Shown here in pieces: positions 1 through 11,109 of a DNA stretch of 64,000 bases. This stretch comes from Azolla caroliniana. Taxonomy: Eukaryota; Polypodiophyta. The stretch lies in contig JBHGNT010000013.1 of NCBI GenBank assembly GCA_043228905.1, forward strand, positions 1,550,001-1,614,000, written 5' to 3'. Under the pieces are notes generated by a model. The model made no database searches, was not told the DNA's origin, and saw nothing but the letters and a program-made list of their open reading frames with translations. Positions within the stretch are counted from its first letter, which is position 1; each line of letters begins with the position of its first letter. The translations under genes were made by a program, and so were the position numbers.

Positions 1-581
1 ATAAAAGAAAAAGCTACACATGCACATCTAGCGTGCATAAACACTATAGTCGATAAAAACGCATCAAGTTAGAAAAAGAAAGATCACTTTAGAAAAAGCA
101 TGTTAGATAAAGCATATAGTCTATTGTTAGAGAAAATGCATGGATTATTAAGACTCTCTCATCACTATATAAGGATGGGGAGCACAATGTAATAGGGGGT
201 TGTGGAATAATTGGAATTTGGATATATTTCCTAAAACACCAATTAATAAAATATAATCATGGGATTCACAAAGTTTTATATCATCTATCTCTTCCAATCT
301 ATGATAAATTGTTATTAGGATTCCAAATATTAATAAATCTATTAATCTATACTTGTGGGATTCACAAGTTTTAAATATCTCTCGTTTAATCCAAATTCAT
401 ATTCTTATCTTAATATTGAATAATCTAATACAATAGACTCATGGGATTCATGAGGTTTCTATATCTGTTTCTTAAAATCTACTTATATTCTTATTAGCCT
501 TAAAACTCTCCTCCTCCTAGTCCGAAACCCCAACGGTTCCCACCCGACTCACGCAACGATCCGGAGCCGAAAGGCACGACA
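1..581 (+). repeat. LTR of an E-family Ty3/gypsy element, left end outside window
   Basis: The reverse complement of this stretch matches the LTRs at 55997-56700 and 62137-62840: the GC-rich end (the block around CCGACTCACGCAACGATCCG, 544-563), the repeated 'gggattca' blocks and a TATATAAG box near 165. It ends GGCACGACA, like the E LTRs, but lies in the opposite orientation. The sequence is clearly diverged from the E LTRs. It abuts a copia gag fragment with no primer-binding site after it, so it is a solo or 3' LTR inserted into that gag. Confidence 0.75.
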
Positions 582-1055
582 ACGTCTCCCAACTATCCGG
601 GAGGGAACCGAGCAGGAGTAGAGCAAGTACCTCATCGGCGAGAGGTACTTCCAACGAGGTTGCTTGGTGTATCAGCCCCTGGAAGGCATTCATGTGCTCC
701 GCAATACTGGAGCCGTCTTGGTACTAGAGCCTCACTAGCTTCTGAAATACCGAAACCCAATTAACGGCATTCTTGTTCTAGAACATGATGTTGATCTTCT
801 CCCAGAGTTCATGAGCCTTGCTCTCTTCATTGAAGTTGTTGTACATGCTCATGTCGATGAAGCACCGGGTGTATGTCGTCATCTTCATGTGCATCACCTC
901 CCACACCGTGGCATCGATCTTATCCGGTCTCTTGTCCCCGAACTGAACCAGCAACCAAAGATCTTTAACCACCAGCATGTCCCTCATCTTCGACTTCTAC
1001 ACTGAGTAGTTGGAGCCGGTGAGCTTGAACATGCTGCCGAAAGATTCTTCCATTT
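582..1055 (-). pseudogene. Ty1/copia gag fragment (copia-2)
   Basis: Reading leftwards from an ATG at 1055, the frame gives a UBN2-type copia gag N-terminus (FKLTGSNYSV, KMRDMLVVKDLW, ELWEKINIMF, then SLPDSWETL). It has in-frame stops where Trp and other residues are expected. It stops abruptly at the E-family LTR (position 581), which is inserted in it. No protease, integrase or RT from this copy is seen in the window. It is non-functional. Confidence 0.75.
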
Positions 1056-1067
1056 TCTATGTTGTTC

Positions 1068-1080
1068 GCTCTGATACCAA
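1068..1080 (-). promoter_or_regulatory. Primer-binding site of copia-2 (initiator tRNA-Met)
   Basis: The minus strand reads TTGGTATCAGAGC, the standard copia site for initiator tRNA-Met. It lies between the LTR end (1087) and the gag ATG (1055), which fixes the element's orientation. Confidence 0.85.
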
Positions 1081-1086
1081 CCAGTT

Positions 1087-1510
1087 TGTCGAGAAATGCA
1101 CGGAATATCGTTAGGCCACAACCGAGTAGTAAGTCTCTTCTATAAGAATCAAACACAAAAATGGGAAATGGAGAGTACACAAAAAAATGACACGGGATGT
1201 TTACGTGGAAAACCCTAATAGGGAAAAACCACGGGAGCCCACAGACTCCGAACTATCACTATGAAGAGAAGGGGTACAATCAGAGACTCAGAGGCAACGA
1301 CCTCGAGCTCTGTTTCTTCGCACAGTAGCGGTTACAACAGAGTATCACTCTGTATCTCTCTCTCTCTGTACAACAGTTACAGCAATATAACAACACCACG
1401 ATCACAATCACATGCACTAAAGTGATTGCCCTAAGTCATATTTATAGTTATATGAACTTAGGGCTATTTACAAATATAGCCTCAATGGGCTTATTCAAGA
1501 CATATTTACA
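1087..1510 (-). repeat. 5' LTR of copia-2
   Basis: On the minus strand the block runs from TGTAAATATG to CTCGACA, giving TG...CA ends. Its sequence is related to the copia-3 LTR: both contain a 'ggctatatttgtaaatagccc' type block, a 'tatgacttagggc' block, a GA/CT tract (1349-1368) and the 'gggttttccacgtaaa' block. The right boundary is inferred from where element A's integrase reading frame starts, so it may be a few bases off. Confidence 0.7.
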
Positions 1511-2844
1511 AATTTTTCTTCTCTTCTGGGTCTCACCGGGTCTCTTCCGGTTCTCACCGGGTCCTCTTTATTCATCACCAGATCCCATTTGGAGAGACTG
1601 ATTTCCCAACAAGGATGAATACCAACGTTATGGGGTAAGGCAAGGTGATAAGCAAATGACCCAACCCGCTTAAGGATTTCAAATGGGCCACAATATTGTG
1701 GGGCTAACTTAGCACACTCGCCCGTAGACAATGACGTAGAGTCCGTAGGGACACGCAAAAAAACTTTTTGACCAATAGTAAATGCACGAGGACGTCTATC
1801 CTGATCAGCATAAAATCGAGCACGATCTTGAGTTGTCTTGACATTCTCTTTGGCAATATGCAACATTTGGTTCATGTCTTGCAAAAAATTGCATGTACTG
1901 TCTAATGTATCATGATGAATCACGACATCAACTAGGGCACATGGCTGAAAACCATACATCAACATAAAAGGATTATATCCAGTGGATGTATGTTTAGAGC
2001 TGTTATAGGAAAATTCTAAGATAGGAAGGTATTGCTCCCACTTAGAAGGGGTTTTTGCTACATAAGCTTGAAGCATGTCCTCAATAATTTGATCAACTCG
2101 TTCCGTTTGTCCATCAAACTGAGGATGATCTGCGGAACTCATGCTCAATGTAGTTTCTAGTTTCTTAAAGACTTGAGTCCGAAAGTCACTAGTAAACTTG
2201 GAATCTCAATCACTAACAATATCCACTGGTAATCCATAAAAACGAAATAACTCATCAACAAATTGATAAGCCAATTGTTGAGCAGTTACCGTGGTTTTGG
2301 TAGGAATAAATCTAGCCAATTTTGTTAGGTTGTCAACGACAACCCAAATGGCATCATGACCCCTTTGTGTATGAGGTAAACTAACAATAAAATCCATCGA
2401 GATACTTTCCCATTTGTTGTTGGGAATATCTAAGGGATGTAAAAGACCCGCAGCTTTAATTTGTTCCGACTTATTAATCTGACATTGTAAGCATTGAGTT
2501 ACGTATTTATGCACGTCAGAATGCATCTTAGGCCAGAAAAAAGTACTCGAGATGAGAACGAGTGTGCATTGTATTCTAGGATGACCAACAGATGGTGCAT
2601 CATGACATTCATGAAGAATTATCTGTTTTACGTTTGGTAAATCTGGAACACAGACCTTTCCACTACGGTAGAGCAAACCGTTTGTAATGTGAAAGGTCGC
2701 CTTCGAGGGTAGGGTGCTAGTATCGGAACCTAAACCAGATTCGGCTTTCATCCAGTATTTCGAAAAATAACTGCCATCAACGTATTTCCCTCGAAGGTGA
2801 TCTAAAAGATCAGATTTTATTTCCATGAAGCTAAGCATGTTACT
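1511..2844 (-). pseudogene. Ty3/gypsy integrase (element A, 3' portion of pol)
   Basis: The frame shows an HHCC zinc finger (HECHDAPSVGH ... CLQCQ), then the catalytic core with MDFIVSLP, VDIVSD and DGQTERV supplying D, D and E, and then a GPF-like segment (QYCGPFEILKRVGSFAYHL). A stop interrupts the core just after VDIVSD, near 2205. Upstream the frame ends in VTMLSF at ~2845, exactly where the RT-RNase H half at 16643-17684 ends in LSLIKEVT. This suggests one element split by the 13.8-kb block between them. The downstream end is cut by the copia-2 LTR. Confidence 0.85.
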
Positions 2845-2848
2845 GTCA

Positions 2849-2946
2849 TGGATGTAGACGAGGGCAAGGACAAGTACGCAAGCTCAATATTAAGAAAGAG
2901 AGAAAGATAGATATATAGATAGAGAGGAGCATAGACAAGAGAGCAA
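2849..2946 (-). repeat. Distal piece of element B 3' LTR, cut off by the LINE
   Basis: The segment lies between element A's integrase frame and the LINE tail. It ends the minus strand with CCATGACA. The 15-mer at 2932-2946 (tagacaagagagcaa) matches 12294-12308 (tagacaaaagagcga) with two mismatches, as a LINE target-site duplication would. This suggests the segment was joined to 12294-12562 before the LINE inserted. Confidence 0.55.
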
Positions 2947-3034
2947 GAGAGAGATAGATAGATAGATAGATAGATAGATTATATTATCGTCTTCGGAGAT
3001 CAAATATGACCTATGAGACCAAAAATATTACATT
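2947..3034 (-). repeat. LINE 3' UTR and (TATC)n tail
   Basis: Below the ORF2 stop, a short UTR passes into a GATA/TATC microsatellite (about 2952-2980) and a short GA tract next to the proposed target duplication. There is no poly(A). A microsatellite tail differs from the poly(A) of ordinary plant L1 elements. Confidence 0.6.
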
Positions 3035-4015
3035 TCACGTGATACGTGTGAAAGTGAGTAGTGACTCTCGATGTTCAAGAACTTTACCAATGAATGTTGC
3101 AATCGAGAGTGCACATTGTGGTTGTGAGAGGAATTCATGCAAAGATTGGGCTCGATCGAAGAGATGTGGAAAGCATGGTCGAATATGGTCAAAGGCAGAG
3201 CATTGTATCAAAGTGTGATACTCAGACTCTCGAACTTGTTTAGGGCAAAGTGTGCATAGCCGACCACTCTCATCACTTGTACCCCAACGCCCTGTTTCAC
3301 ATCGCAATGCATGTGAGCTAAGTCGCATGGAAGCAATGGTTCGAATGGCAGATAACGGTATGGGCTTTAACATGTATGGATGTGTACGATTTCCCCGTTC
3401 CGCAAAGAATATGGTTTTGTAGTTAGGTGCAACATGTGTAGTATAATGTGTGAAGCGTGCGCCTCCACATTTGTCCCATGTCATGATACATTGGCGTTGC
3501 AAAAATGCCTCATTTACAGAGGAATCTAATGATGCATCATGAAGCAAGTGTCTCGCATCCCATCTACCAAACCATTTTTCTGTATCTTGCATCCAACCGG
3601 AACACAAAATTTTGCTTTTATGCGTCTTTTGGATCTTTTTGCTTGCTTCCCACGCAATTCTAGGAAGTCGATGTGAGGGACTTTTTTGAACCTTAAGCAT
3701 GTATTCAACAACCCTTTCCATGGCCATGATCTCAATGGGAAGTGATCCTGTCTCAAGGAGGAGGAGGGTGTAGGGCGTTTGTTTCTTAACTTGTAGAAAC
3801 TTGGTAAGAAAATGCTTTTGGACATTTTCAAACTCTTTCCACATAGACTTAGTGATGCTACCGCCCCATACTTCCACCCCATAGAGAAGAACTGGTGTCA
3901 CCAAAGTGTCAAAAAGATATTTCTTGAGGACCCAACACTTAATATCTCCAAGATTGCATGTGTTCTCAAATGCATAGTATGCTCGTTTGCCCGCCTCTAA
4001 GCGGCGTGTAGCACA
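3035..4015 (-). pseudogene. LINE ORF2, C-terminal part (after copia-1 break)
   Basis: The frame is open from 4015 to the stop at 3035 (327 codons). It begins at CATRRLEAGKR, the exact continuation of the frame broken at 8710. It carries the region after the RT thumb and a zf-RVT type Cys/His cluster (CTLCPKQVRESEYHTLIQC: C-x2-C-x8-H-x4-C). The first 383 bp (3633-4015) are repeated identically at 8327-8709. The product is cut from its N-terminus by copia-1, so the gene is broken although neither half shows decay. Confidence 0.8.
3633..4015. repeat. 383-bp direct repeat, left copy (LINE sequence)
   Basis: The sequence is identical, base for base by eye, to 8327-8709. The two copies flank the truncated copia-1. 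The left copy ends GCACA directly before the copia 5' LTR. The right copy starts directly at the truncated RT end. Confidence 0.9.
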
Positions 4016-4199
4016 TGTCGAATACAAGTGTATAATGGACGTATTCACACTATCCCTTTCTATAGCCCAAGTTTGGGGCATTTGTGTAAATATCATAAAG
4101 GGTAGTTGCCCTAAGTCAGTCACTATATATAGTGACCTTGTAACCTTTTTGTAAGGTTGGATGTTGTATTATTGCTTTGTGAATAAGAAAGAGTCTATT

Positions 4200-4241
<42 letters not shown>

Positions 4242-4329
4242 AACGACCTACTTTCTGTCATACACAGGTATTCAGAAACGATCGAATGCTTCTTGATCTT
4301 CCGCACTGACGGCCCCTTGTCTCCCAACA
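4016..4329 (+). repeat. 5' LTR of copia-1
   Basis: The LTR starts TGTCGAATAC exactly where LINE homology ends and ends CTCCCAACA, two bases before the primer-binding site. It is 314 bp long, with a TATATATAG box at 4124-4132 and a (TC)n tract at about 4201-4237, shortly after the likely transcription start. No partner 3' LTR exists in the window because the element is cut off at 8328. Confidence 0.8.
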
Positions 4330-4331
4330 TC

Positions 4332-4345
4332 TGGTATCAGAGCCT
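4332..4345 (+). promoter_or_regulatory. Primer-binding site of copia-1 (initiator tRNA-Met)
   Basis: TGGTATCAGAGCC lies two bases after the LTR end and is complementary to the 3' end of initiator tRNA-Met, as is usual for copia elements. Confidence 0.9.
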
Positions 4346-5037
4346 GCACAGTAGTCGGTCCTTCAATCTGCTGTCGGCCGTCATCACCGCCTGCACAGCA
4401 TTCGGTTCTTCACTTCATCACGGCCTGCACAGTATTCGCGTCATTCGAAGAAAGAGAGAAGAAGAACAAAAACGAGGTTTGCACCTCATCGCGTTAGATC
4501 CTCTTGCTTGGAGTAAGCCATCAGGTTGTACTCTGTTCCTTGTGATCGTAACCGCTCGAGGTGAAATCCCCTTGTGCATCATTGACACGATCGTGCTCCA
4601 TTCGGTTAAACGGCATCCGAAAAGGTCATTAAACGCTGCTCGCCGCTCGTTGTAACCACTCGGTGCAGATCGGTCTCAAGACAACAACCCCAAATTCGTG
4701 CTTCATCTGGCTGATCGACATTCGGGAGGATCAGTTGGATTCGTCTCTCTCGTTGCTGCAGTCAACCGAAGCAAAATCGGTCCAGATAATCGGTTTTAAT
4801 AATCGGTATTCGGCATATATATCCGAAGCGAACCGGGCTCACTCCGACTCGGCAACATTCGGGAAGACCAGTCGGTTCTGTCCCTCAAGCTACCGGAGTC
4901 AATTCGAGCAAGTTCCGAAGCCGAACCGACTCGGGTTCAAATCCGACTAGAACGATATCGGGTGAGCCAACCGGCTGCACTCCAACAAGGTTCGTAGTCA
5001 ACTCCGAACCGAGCTTCGTCAACCGAAACCAAATTTG
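4346..5037 (+). other. copia-1 untranslated leader with repeated PBS-flank motif
   Basis: About 690 bases of non-coding leader separate the primer site from the gag start. GCCTGCACAG occurs at 4342, 4389 and 4423, each time followed by a related 'tattcgg' type sequence, so the sequence just after the primer site is repeated three times. No convincing ORF is seen here. Confidence 0.6.
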
Positions 5038-8000
5038 ATGGCATCAACATCCGGCTCGTCAGAAATGAGTCTACGCAAGTTCGATGGATCGAACTTCAAC
5101 TTCTGGAAGGAACAAATGCAGGACTATCTCATAGTCAAGGGGCAAATCGATCCCATCGAAAATGAAGAACCTCCAGAAGGATACAAACCAATTGAGTGGC
5201 AGAAGCTGGACAGAATCGTCCGCGCCACGATTCGGATGCACCTATCGGAATCGGTATACTTTACGGTGCAATCGTGTACGACAGCATTCGAACTGTGGAA
5301 AACACTGTCGGACACTTACGAAAAGAAGGTCGCTGCAACGAAGATGTTTCTGATCCGGCGCCTCTACAACTTGCGGATGAAAGAATCCGATTCGGTTCAA
5401 GCACACCTCAATGAGTACGAAAGCATAAGCTCCCAAATCTCGTCACAGGGGACGGCAATCGAGGATGAACTCAGAGCAATGATACTCATGAGCAGCCTTC
5501 CCTCATCATGGGAAACTTTCGTCACAACCGTGTGCAACGCGTCAACCACGGCTGTTAAATACTCCGAAGTCACGAGCGCGATCCTGACCGAAGCAGCTCG
5601 GAGAAAGTCTTTCGCCAAAGACTCAACAGAAGACGCTTATGTAGTACAAGGTTCGACAGACCGATCGAACATACGAGGAAGAGATTCCTCACGACCGCCG
5701 AACAATCAGCGAAGACGGAGCCAGTCACGGGATAACCGAATCTGCAACTACTGCAAGAAACCCGGACACATCAAAGCCGACTGCCGCGCACTCAAGAACA
5801 AGAACGACAAGTCTCAGAGATCCGACAAGAAGAGTGGCCGGCATGAGGAGATCAATTACGTCAGCTTCTCAGCTGATGTGCTACCAGACGACCCGAATAT
5901 ACTATCAATCGAAAATCCAGTCGGATCAGAAGTTCTGCTCACGACTGAAGAATCGAGCACATGGCTCTTAGATTCGGGCGCGTCATTTCACGTGACTCCT
6001 CATCGATCCCAATTCCGGCAATATACGATCCGTCACTCCGACTCAGTTCGAGTCGGCAACTCACAACACTGTGACATCATCGGAATCGGCACAGTAGAGC
6101 TCAACCTTGCAGGGGGCTCTACACTTGTACTCCACAATGTCCGACATGTACCCGAGCTCTCAAGGCCATTGATCTCAGTCGGACAACTAGATGAAGACGG
6201 CATTCGTGCCGGTTTTTCTTCGGGAGGGTGGACACTCCACAGGGGGAACCTCCTGCTTGCTAGAGGACCCAAGATACACTCATTGTATCCGTTACATGTT
6301 ACGCTCAGAGAGGGTAACCTGTTTTTGGTGGATATTCCTGTGTCATCACTATGGCACAGAAGATTAGGACACCTCAGCAAGGCCGGCATTACGCATCTAT
6401 CTAGAGCCGGATACATCCCCAAACTCTCCTTCTCCGACCATCAATTCTGCGAGCATTGCCAGTATGGCAAACAAGCAGCCGCAACACACCCGACATCAGC
6501 ACCAAGAGACACGAGACCTCTCGACTTAGTCCACTCGGACGTCTGTGGCCCAATGCTGCATCAGTCTCTCGGCGGTGCCTCTTACTTCGTCACTTTTATT
6601 GACGATTCGACTCGAAAGGTGTGGGCTTATCCGATTCGCACCAAAGATCGGGTCTTCTCGATCTTCTCAGATTGGCTCGCTATGGTAGAAAATCAAACCG
6701 ACCGAAAACTGAAATGCTTTCGGACAGACAATGGGGGAGAGTTCAAATCAGAAGAATTCGTCAAATTCTGCCGGCAACGCGGCATTCGACGTGAATTTAC
6801 GGCACCACACAGTCCGGAGCAAAACGGGATTGCCGAACGCATGAATCGGACAATCCAAGAACGGATAGTTTCCATGCTCCAACACTCCGGACTGTCGGAT
6901 GGCTTCTGGGCAGAGGCTCTACTCACGGCAGTACACATAATCAATATGTCGCCAAGTAGACCTCTAGGACTTCAAATTCCTCAGGAACTATGGATCGGCA
7001 GTAAGCCGAATTACGACAAGCTGAGGATCTTCGGATGCGAGGCGTACGCCCTTATTCCGAAAGATGATCGCCGAAAACTTGCACCTCGGTCCAGGAAATG
7101 CATTTTCCTTGGATATGGATCCGACGGCGAAATGGGATACCGACTCTGGGACCCCGAACGCAGGCAAATCGTTCGAAGTTCGGACGTTGTGTTCAACGAG
7201 TCGGCTATGAATCCATCAGTCGAAAAACCGATCGAAGTCCGAAGGGTAACGTTTTCCGATGTGCCGACCCTTCAAGAAGGCCCCGCTCTCAACACACGGT
7301 CAGCTTCACGGGTAGCTGAACCTTACACTACCGACTCGGACAACTCCGACTCGGCACAGCAGAACAATCCGCTTTCGGACCATCCGACCTCGATACCCGA
7401 TGCGACCAGTCCAATCATACCTCGACGATCCGAGAGACTGTCGCAACCTCCGGAGAGGTACTCTCCTGGAATTTTCTTCACCGACGCCGGCGAACCGACG
7501 TCTTACGAAGAAGCATCGACATCTGTCGATTCCGCCACCTGGCATCTGGCGATGGAGTCGGAAATGCACTCCATTCGGGCAAACAAGACTTGGGATCTGG
7601 TCGAATTACCTAGGAACCGACGTGCTCTTCCTTGCAAGTGGGTTTATCGACTAAAAGAGACGTCTGATTCGACCACCCCAAAGTACAAGGCCAGATTAGT
7701 TGCGAAGGGCTTCCGACAAGAATATGGCGTCGACTTCGACGAGATTTTTTCACCAGTGGTGAAAATGACAACCCTTCGTTTTCTGCTCGGCGTCGTGGCA
7801 GCCGACAACTTGGAGCTGATTCAGCTAGATGTCAAAACAGCCTTCCTCCATGGTGATCTCGAGGAGGAAATTTATATGGAGCAGCCAAAAGGCTTCGTGG
7901 CAACTGGCCAAGAACATCTAGTCTGCCGACTCAAGAAGAGCCTATACGGCCTCAAACAGGCACCGCGACAATGGTACAAGAAGTTCGACGACTTCATCTA

Positions 8001-8329
8001 ATCGATCGGCTTCTCCAAAAGCGATGAGGACCATTGTCTCTTCACCAACACAGCTCAAGATGGATCACCCATCTTCCTCATCATTTACGTGGACGACATG
8101 CTAATTTCTGGACGCCACGCGGGCGAACTTGCCGATCTCGTTCGGCAACTGCGGTTGAAGTTTGCCATGAAGGACCTCGGTCCGGCACGACACATCCTTG
8201 GCATGAAAATTAGTCGGCATCACGATAAACGACATCTCTTTTTGTCTCAGACCGACTATATCGGACGTGTCTTGGAACGCTTCAACATGCAATCAGCCAA
8301 ATCTGCTTCAACCCCGCTCCCAATGAATC
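5038..8329 (+). pseudogene. copia-1 gag-pol polyprotein, truncated in RT/RNase H
   Basis: The frame starts at ATG 5038 (MASTSGSSEMSLRKFDGSNF). In order it carries a UBN2 gag, a CCHC knuckle (CNYCKKPGHIKADC), protease (LLDSGASFH), the GAG-pre-integrase finger (LGHLSKAGI ... CEHCQYGKQ), integrase D/D/E (DVCGPM, FRTDNGGE, SPEQNGIAERMN) and RT up to YVDDML (8086). A TAA at 7999-8001 (codon 988) interrupts RT. After it the same frame continues to STPLPMN at 8327, where the sequence jumps into LINE DNA. RNase H, the polypurine tract and the 3' LTR are absent, so the element is dead. Apart from the stop and truncation the frame is clean, so it is fairly young. Confidence 0.9.
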
Positions 8330-8709
8330 TTTTTGCTTGCTTCCCACGCAATTCTAGGAAGTCGATGTGAGGGACTTTTTTGAACCTTAAGCATGTATTC
8401 AACAACCCTTTCCATGGCCATGATCTCAATGGGAAGTGATCCTGTCTCAAGGAGGAGGAGGGTGTAGGGCGTTTGTTTCTTAACTTGTAGAAACTTGGTA
8501 AGAAAATGCTTTTGGACATTTTCAAACTCTTTCCACATAGACTTAGTGATGCTACCGCCCCATACTTCCACCCCATAGAGAAGAACTGGTGTCACCAAAG
8601 TGTCAAAAAGATATTTCTTGAGGACCCAACACTTAATATCTCCAAGATTGCATGTGTTCTCAAATGCATAGTATGCTCGTTTGCCCGCCTCTAAGCGGCG
8701 TGTAGCACA
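8327..8709. repeat. 383-bp direct repeat, right copy (LINE sequence)
   Basis: This is the identical partner of 3633-4015. The junction with copia-1 shares the three bases ATC (8327-8329), which points to end joining rather than an LTR end. After 8709 the LINE continues with new sequence. Confidence 0.9.
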
Positions 8710-11103
8710 TTCATTCCATCTATGATTTGAAGGAACTTCAAGGCCAAGATATTTGAAGCTTTCCACACATTCAAGTGGCTCATTGTTGTACATAATGCAT
8801 GGTTTATCTCTTTTTTGGCTCTTCACAAGCATAATCTTTGTTTTAGAGCTATTGACACTTAATTTAGTATGCATGCAAAATTTTTCCAATGCCTTCATAA
8901 GCTTTTGTGCATCTCCTAAAGTATTTGCAAAAAGCACTACGTCATCTGCATATAGCAAAAGCATAATCACAACATTCCCAATGGCAACTTCTTCAACACA
9001 TTCTTCCTTTGCAAACTTGGTAACCATTTCTTCCAATTCATCAATGCATAGACCAAATAGTGTTGGTGAGAGTGGGCATCCTTGCTTAACACCAATAGTG
9101 CTTTTGAAAAAATCTGAAAGTTTATCTCTCATGCGCACACAACATATAACCTTCTCATAAATTCGGGAAATTGCAAGCATATATTCACTTGGCACCTCAA
9201 GTTCTTCCATTCGCCTCCAAAGATGCTCACGAGGTACCATATCAAAAGCTTTCTTGAAGTCTACAAAGCAACAATATAAACCTTTACCTCTAAGGCGACT
9301 TTCCTCCATTAATACTCGAAGGGTGATAAGGTGATCAATGGTGCTATGGTGTTTCCGAAAGCCAGCTTGTCCATAAGCTCTCTTACCACTTTTTTCAGCC
9401 CATACACTTATCTTTGATTCCATTATACATCCAAATAGTTTTGCCATTAATGAGCCAACCATGATGGTTCGATAGTTGTTTACATTATTTATATCTCCAC
9501 CTTTATGTAAAGGTTTGATCCAATTTGTAGTCCAATCGTACGGCATACCATGTTGCAATGCATCATTAAACATATCGCTTATCCATATATGTGCTTCCTT
9601 TCCCGTCCATTTGAGCATTTCAGCCTTTATACATTGAAGATCGCTTGCCTTTCGAGAGGCCAATTTCTTAAGTCCTATGCATATATCTTCAATTGTAAAG
9701 AAGGAAGGCATATGTGAAAGAGAACCATAACACATCATCTTTCCGGCAAGAGATAACTCATATAAATTCTTACAATGCATAGACAAGTCGTGAAGAGTTA
9801 AGTCACCATAACTCTCAACACGTTTTCCCTTTAGATTTCCCCAAAATTTAGCACATGCATGTGCTTTCTCTTGCGTTTGGATAAATTGTTGAGTAACTTC
9901 CCATATTCTTCTCTTTCTTTGAATAAGCCTTTTATACTCATGCAAATGCTTTTGGTAATTCTCTTTATCCTTAACTACATCCAAAACCATAAGGCACTTT
10001 CGAGCTTCACGACATTCTTTATCAAACCATTTTTTCCTAAGTTTCTTGGTGCATTTCCAAGATGTGCGGTTGGTCGAAAAACATTTGTTTGTACATGAGA
10101 GAATGACTTTCTTGAAAGCTTCCCATTTGCATTCTAGTGTGGCACCATGTTGTATCTTTGTCATTTGTAACATATCCTCAACCATCTTGGAATACATGGG
10201 TGCTCGCTTAAGGTTCATGCTCAAGTGCGGTTGTTTATTATCTTCAATAGCCTTCTCACAATCAAACCTATGCATACATTTGAGATCAATACATAAAGGC
10301 CTATGATCTGATTCCGGTGTCCATTCACCAAGTGAGAATTTATGTATACGATCCAAAATACCTTCGGAAAGTAGCACATAATCAATCACACTATTTCCGT
10401 TGTATTTTCTACATGTAAAACCATTAGTGTTGGGCCATAAGGAAATACCATTTGCAATAAGCAATCCGGTACTATTGCACATTTGTAGGAGTAACTTCCC
10501 AAATTGGTCCGGATCTTTTTCATCGCTAGAAGAGCGGTTATACATTTGCATATCCTCTTGCATCCTTGAGATATGTGGCATGAAAGATTCTTGTGAATCA
10601 AGTTGGAAACTTCTTGTACGAGCATTCATGTCACCAAAGACAATAACTTCCCCTTTGGATTTGAAATAAGCAATATCATCTTCTAGATTGGCAAACGGTT
10701 GATCTTTATCCAAACAAGCATAAAAGTTAGAATCTTGATGAGGAATGTAACATCCAACAACAAAAGTGGGCAAATCATTAGGTGTTTCTATTTTGAGCCA
10801 TATGTAGCATTTATTTTCATCATTTTTTATGATTGACACATATTTCTCTGTTTCCTTCTTAATCAAACATGCCACCCCTCCTTGTCCTCTTCTTTGTCTT
10901 GGATTTTTCTTCCATATCAAAGAGTGTACATTATAGTTTCCTAAACCTTGAATCCTTTGAGTATCATGCTCCCATGTTTCAACAAGAAGTGTGATATCCG
11001 AGTCATTGGTGAACTCCTCTATGCCAAATCCCGCATTCCATGGGTATCCATTGCAATTCCAAAAGCATAGTCGTAAAAGGCGTGGGTTAGTCTCATAGAT
11101 CAC
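8328..11103 (-). pseudogene. LINE ORF2, N-terminal part: endonuclease and reverse transcriptase
   Basis: The frame starts at ATG 11103, six bases after ORF1. Residues ~10-270 are an APE-type endonuclease (FWNCNG, VETW, GDMNAR, SVIDYVLL, SDHRPL). Residues ~530-800 are the RT: NNYRTIMVGSLMAKLF, GQAGFRKHHSTIDHL, CFVDFKKAFD, GVKQGCPLSPTLFGLCID and the catalytic YADD near residue 718. No internal stop is seen. The frame leaves LINE sequence at 8328 and runs 20 codons into antisense copia. Because 8327-8709 duplicates 3633-4015, the true continuation of this ORF is at 4015. The motifs do not look like a typical angiosperm L1, and the clade is undetermined. Confidence 0.88.
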
Positions 11104-11109
11104 GTGTCC

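Noticed and set aside
8256-8576. 118- and 106-codon ORFs starting MGWKYGAVASLSL at 3882 and 8576
   Set aside because: They are a shifted frame within LINE ORF2, present twice only because of the 383-bp duplication.
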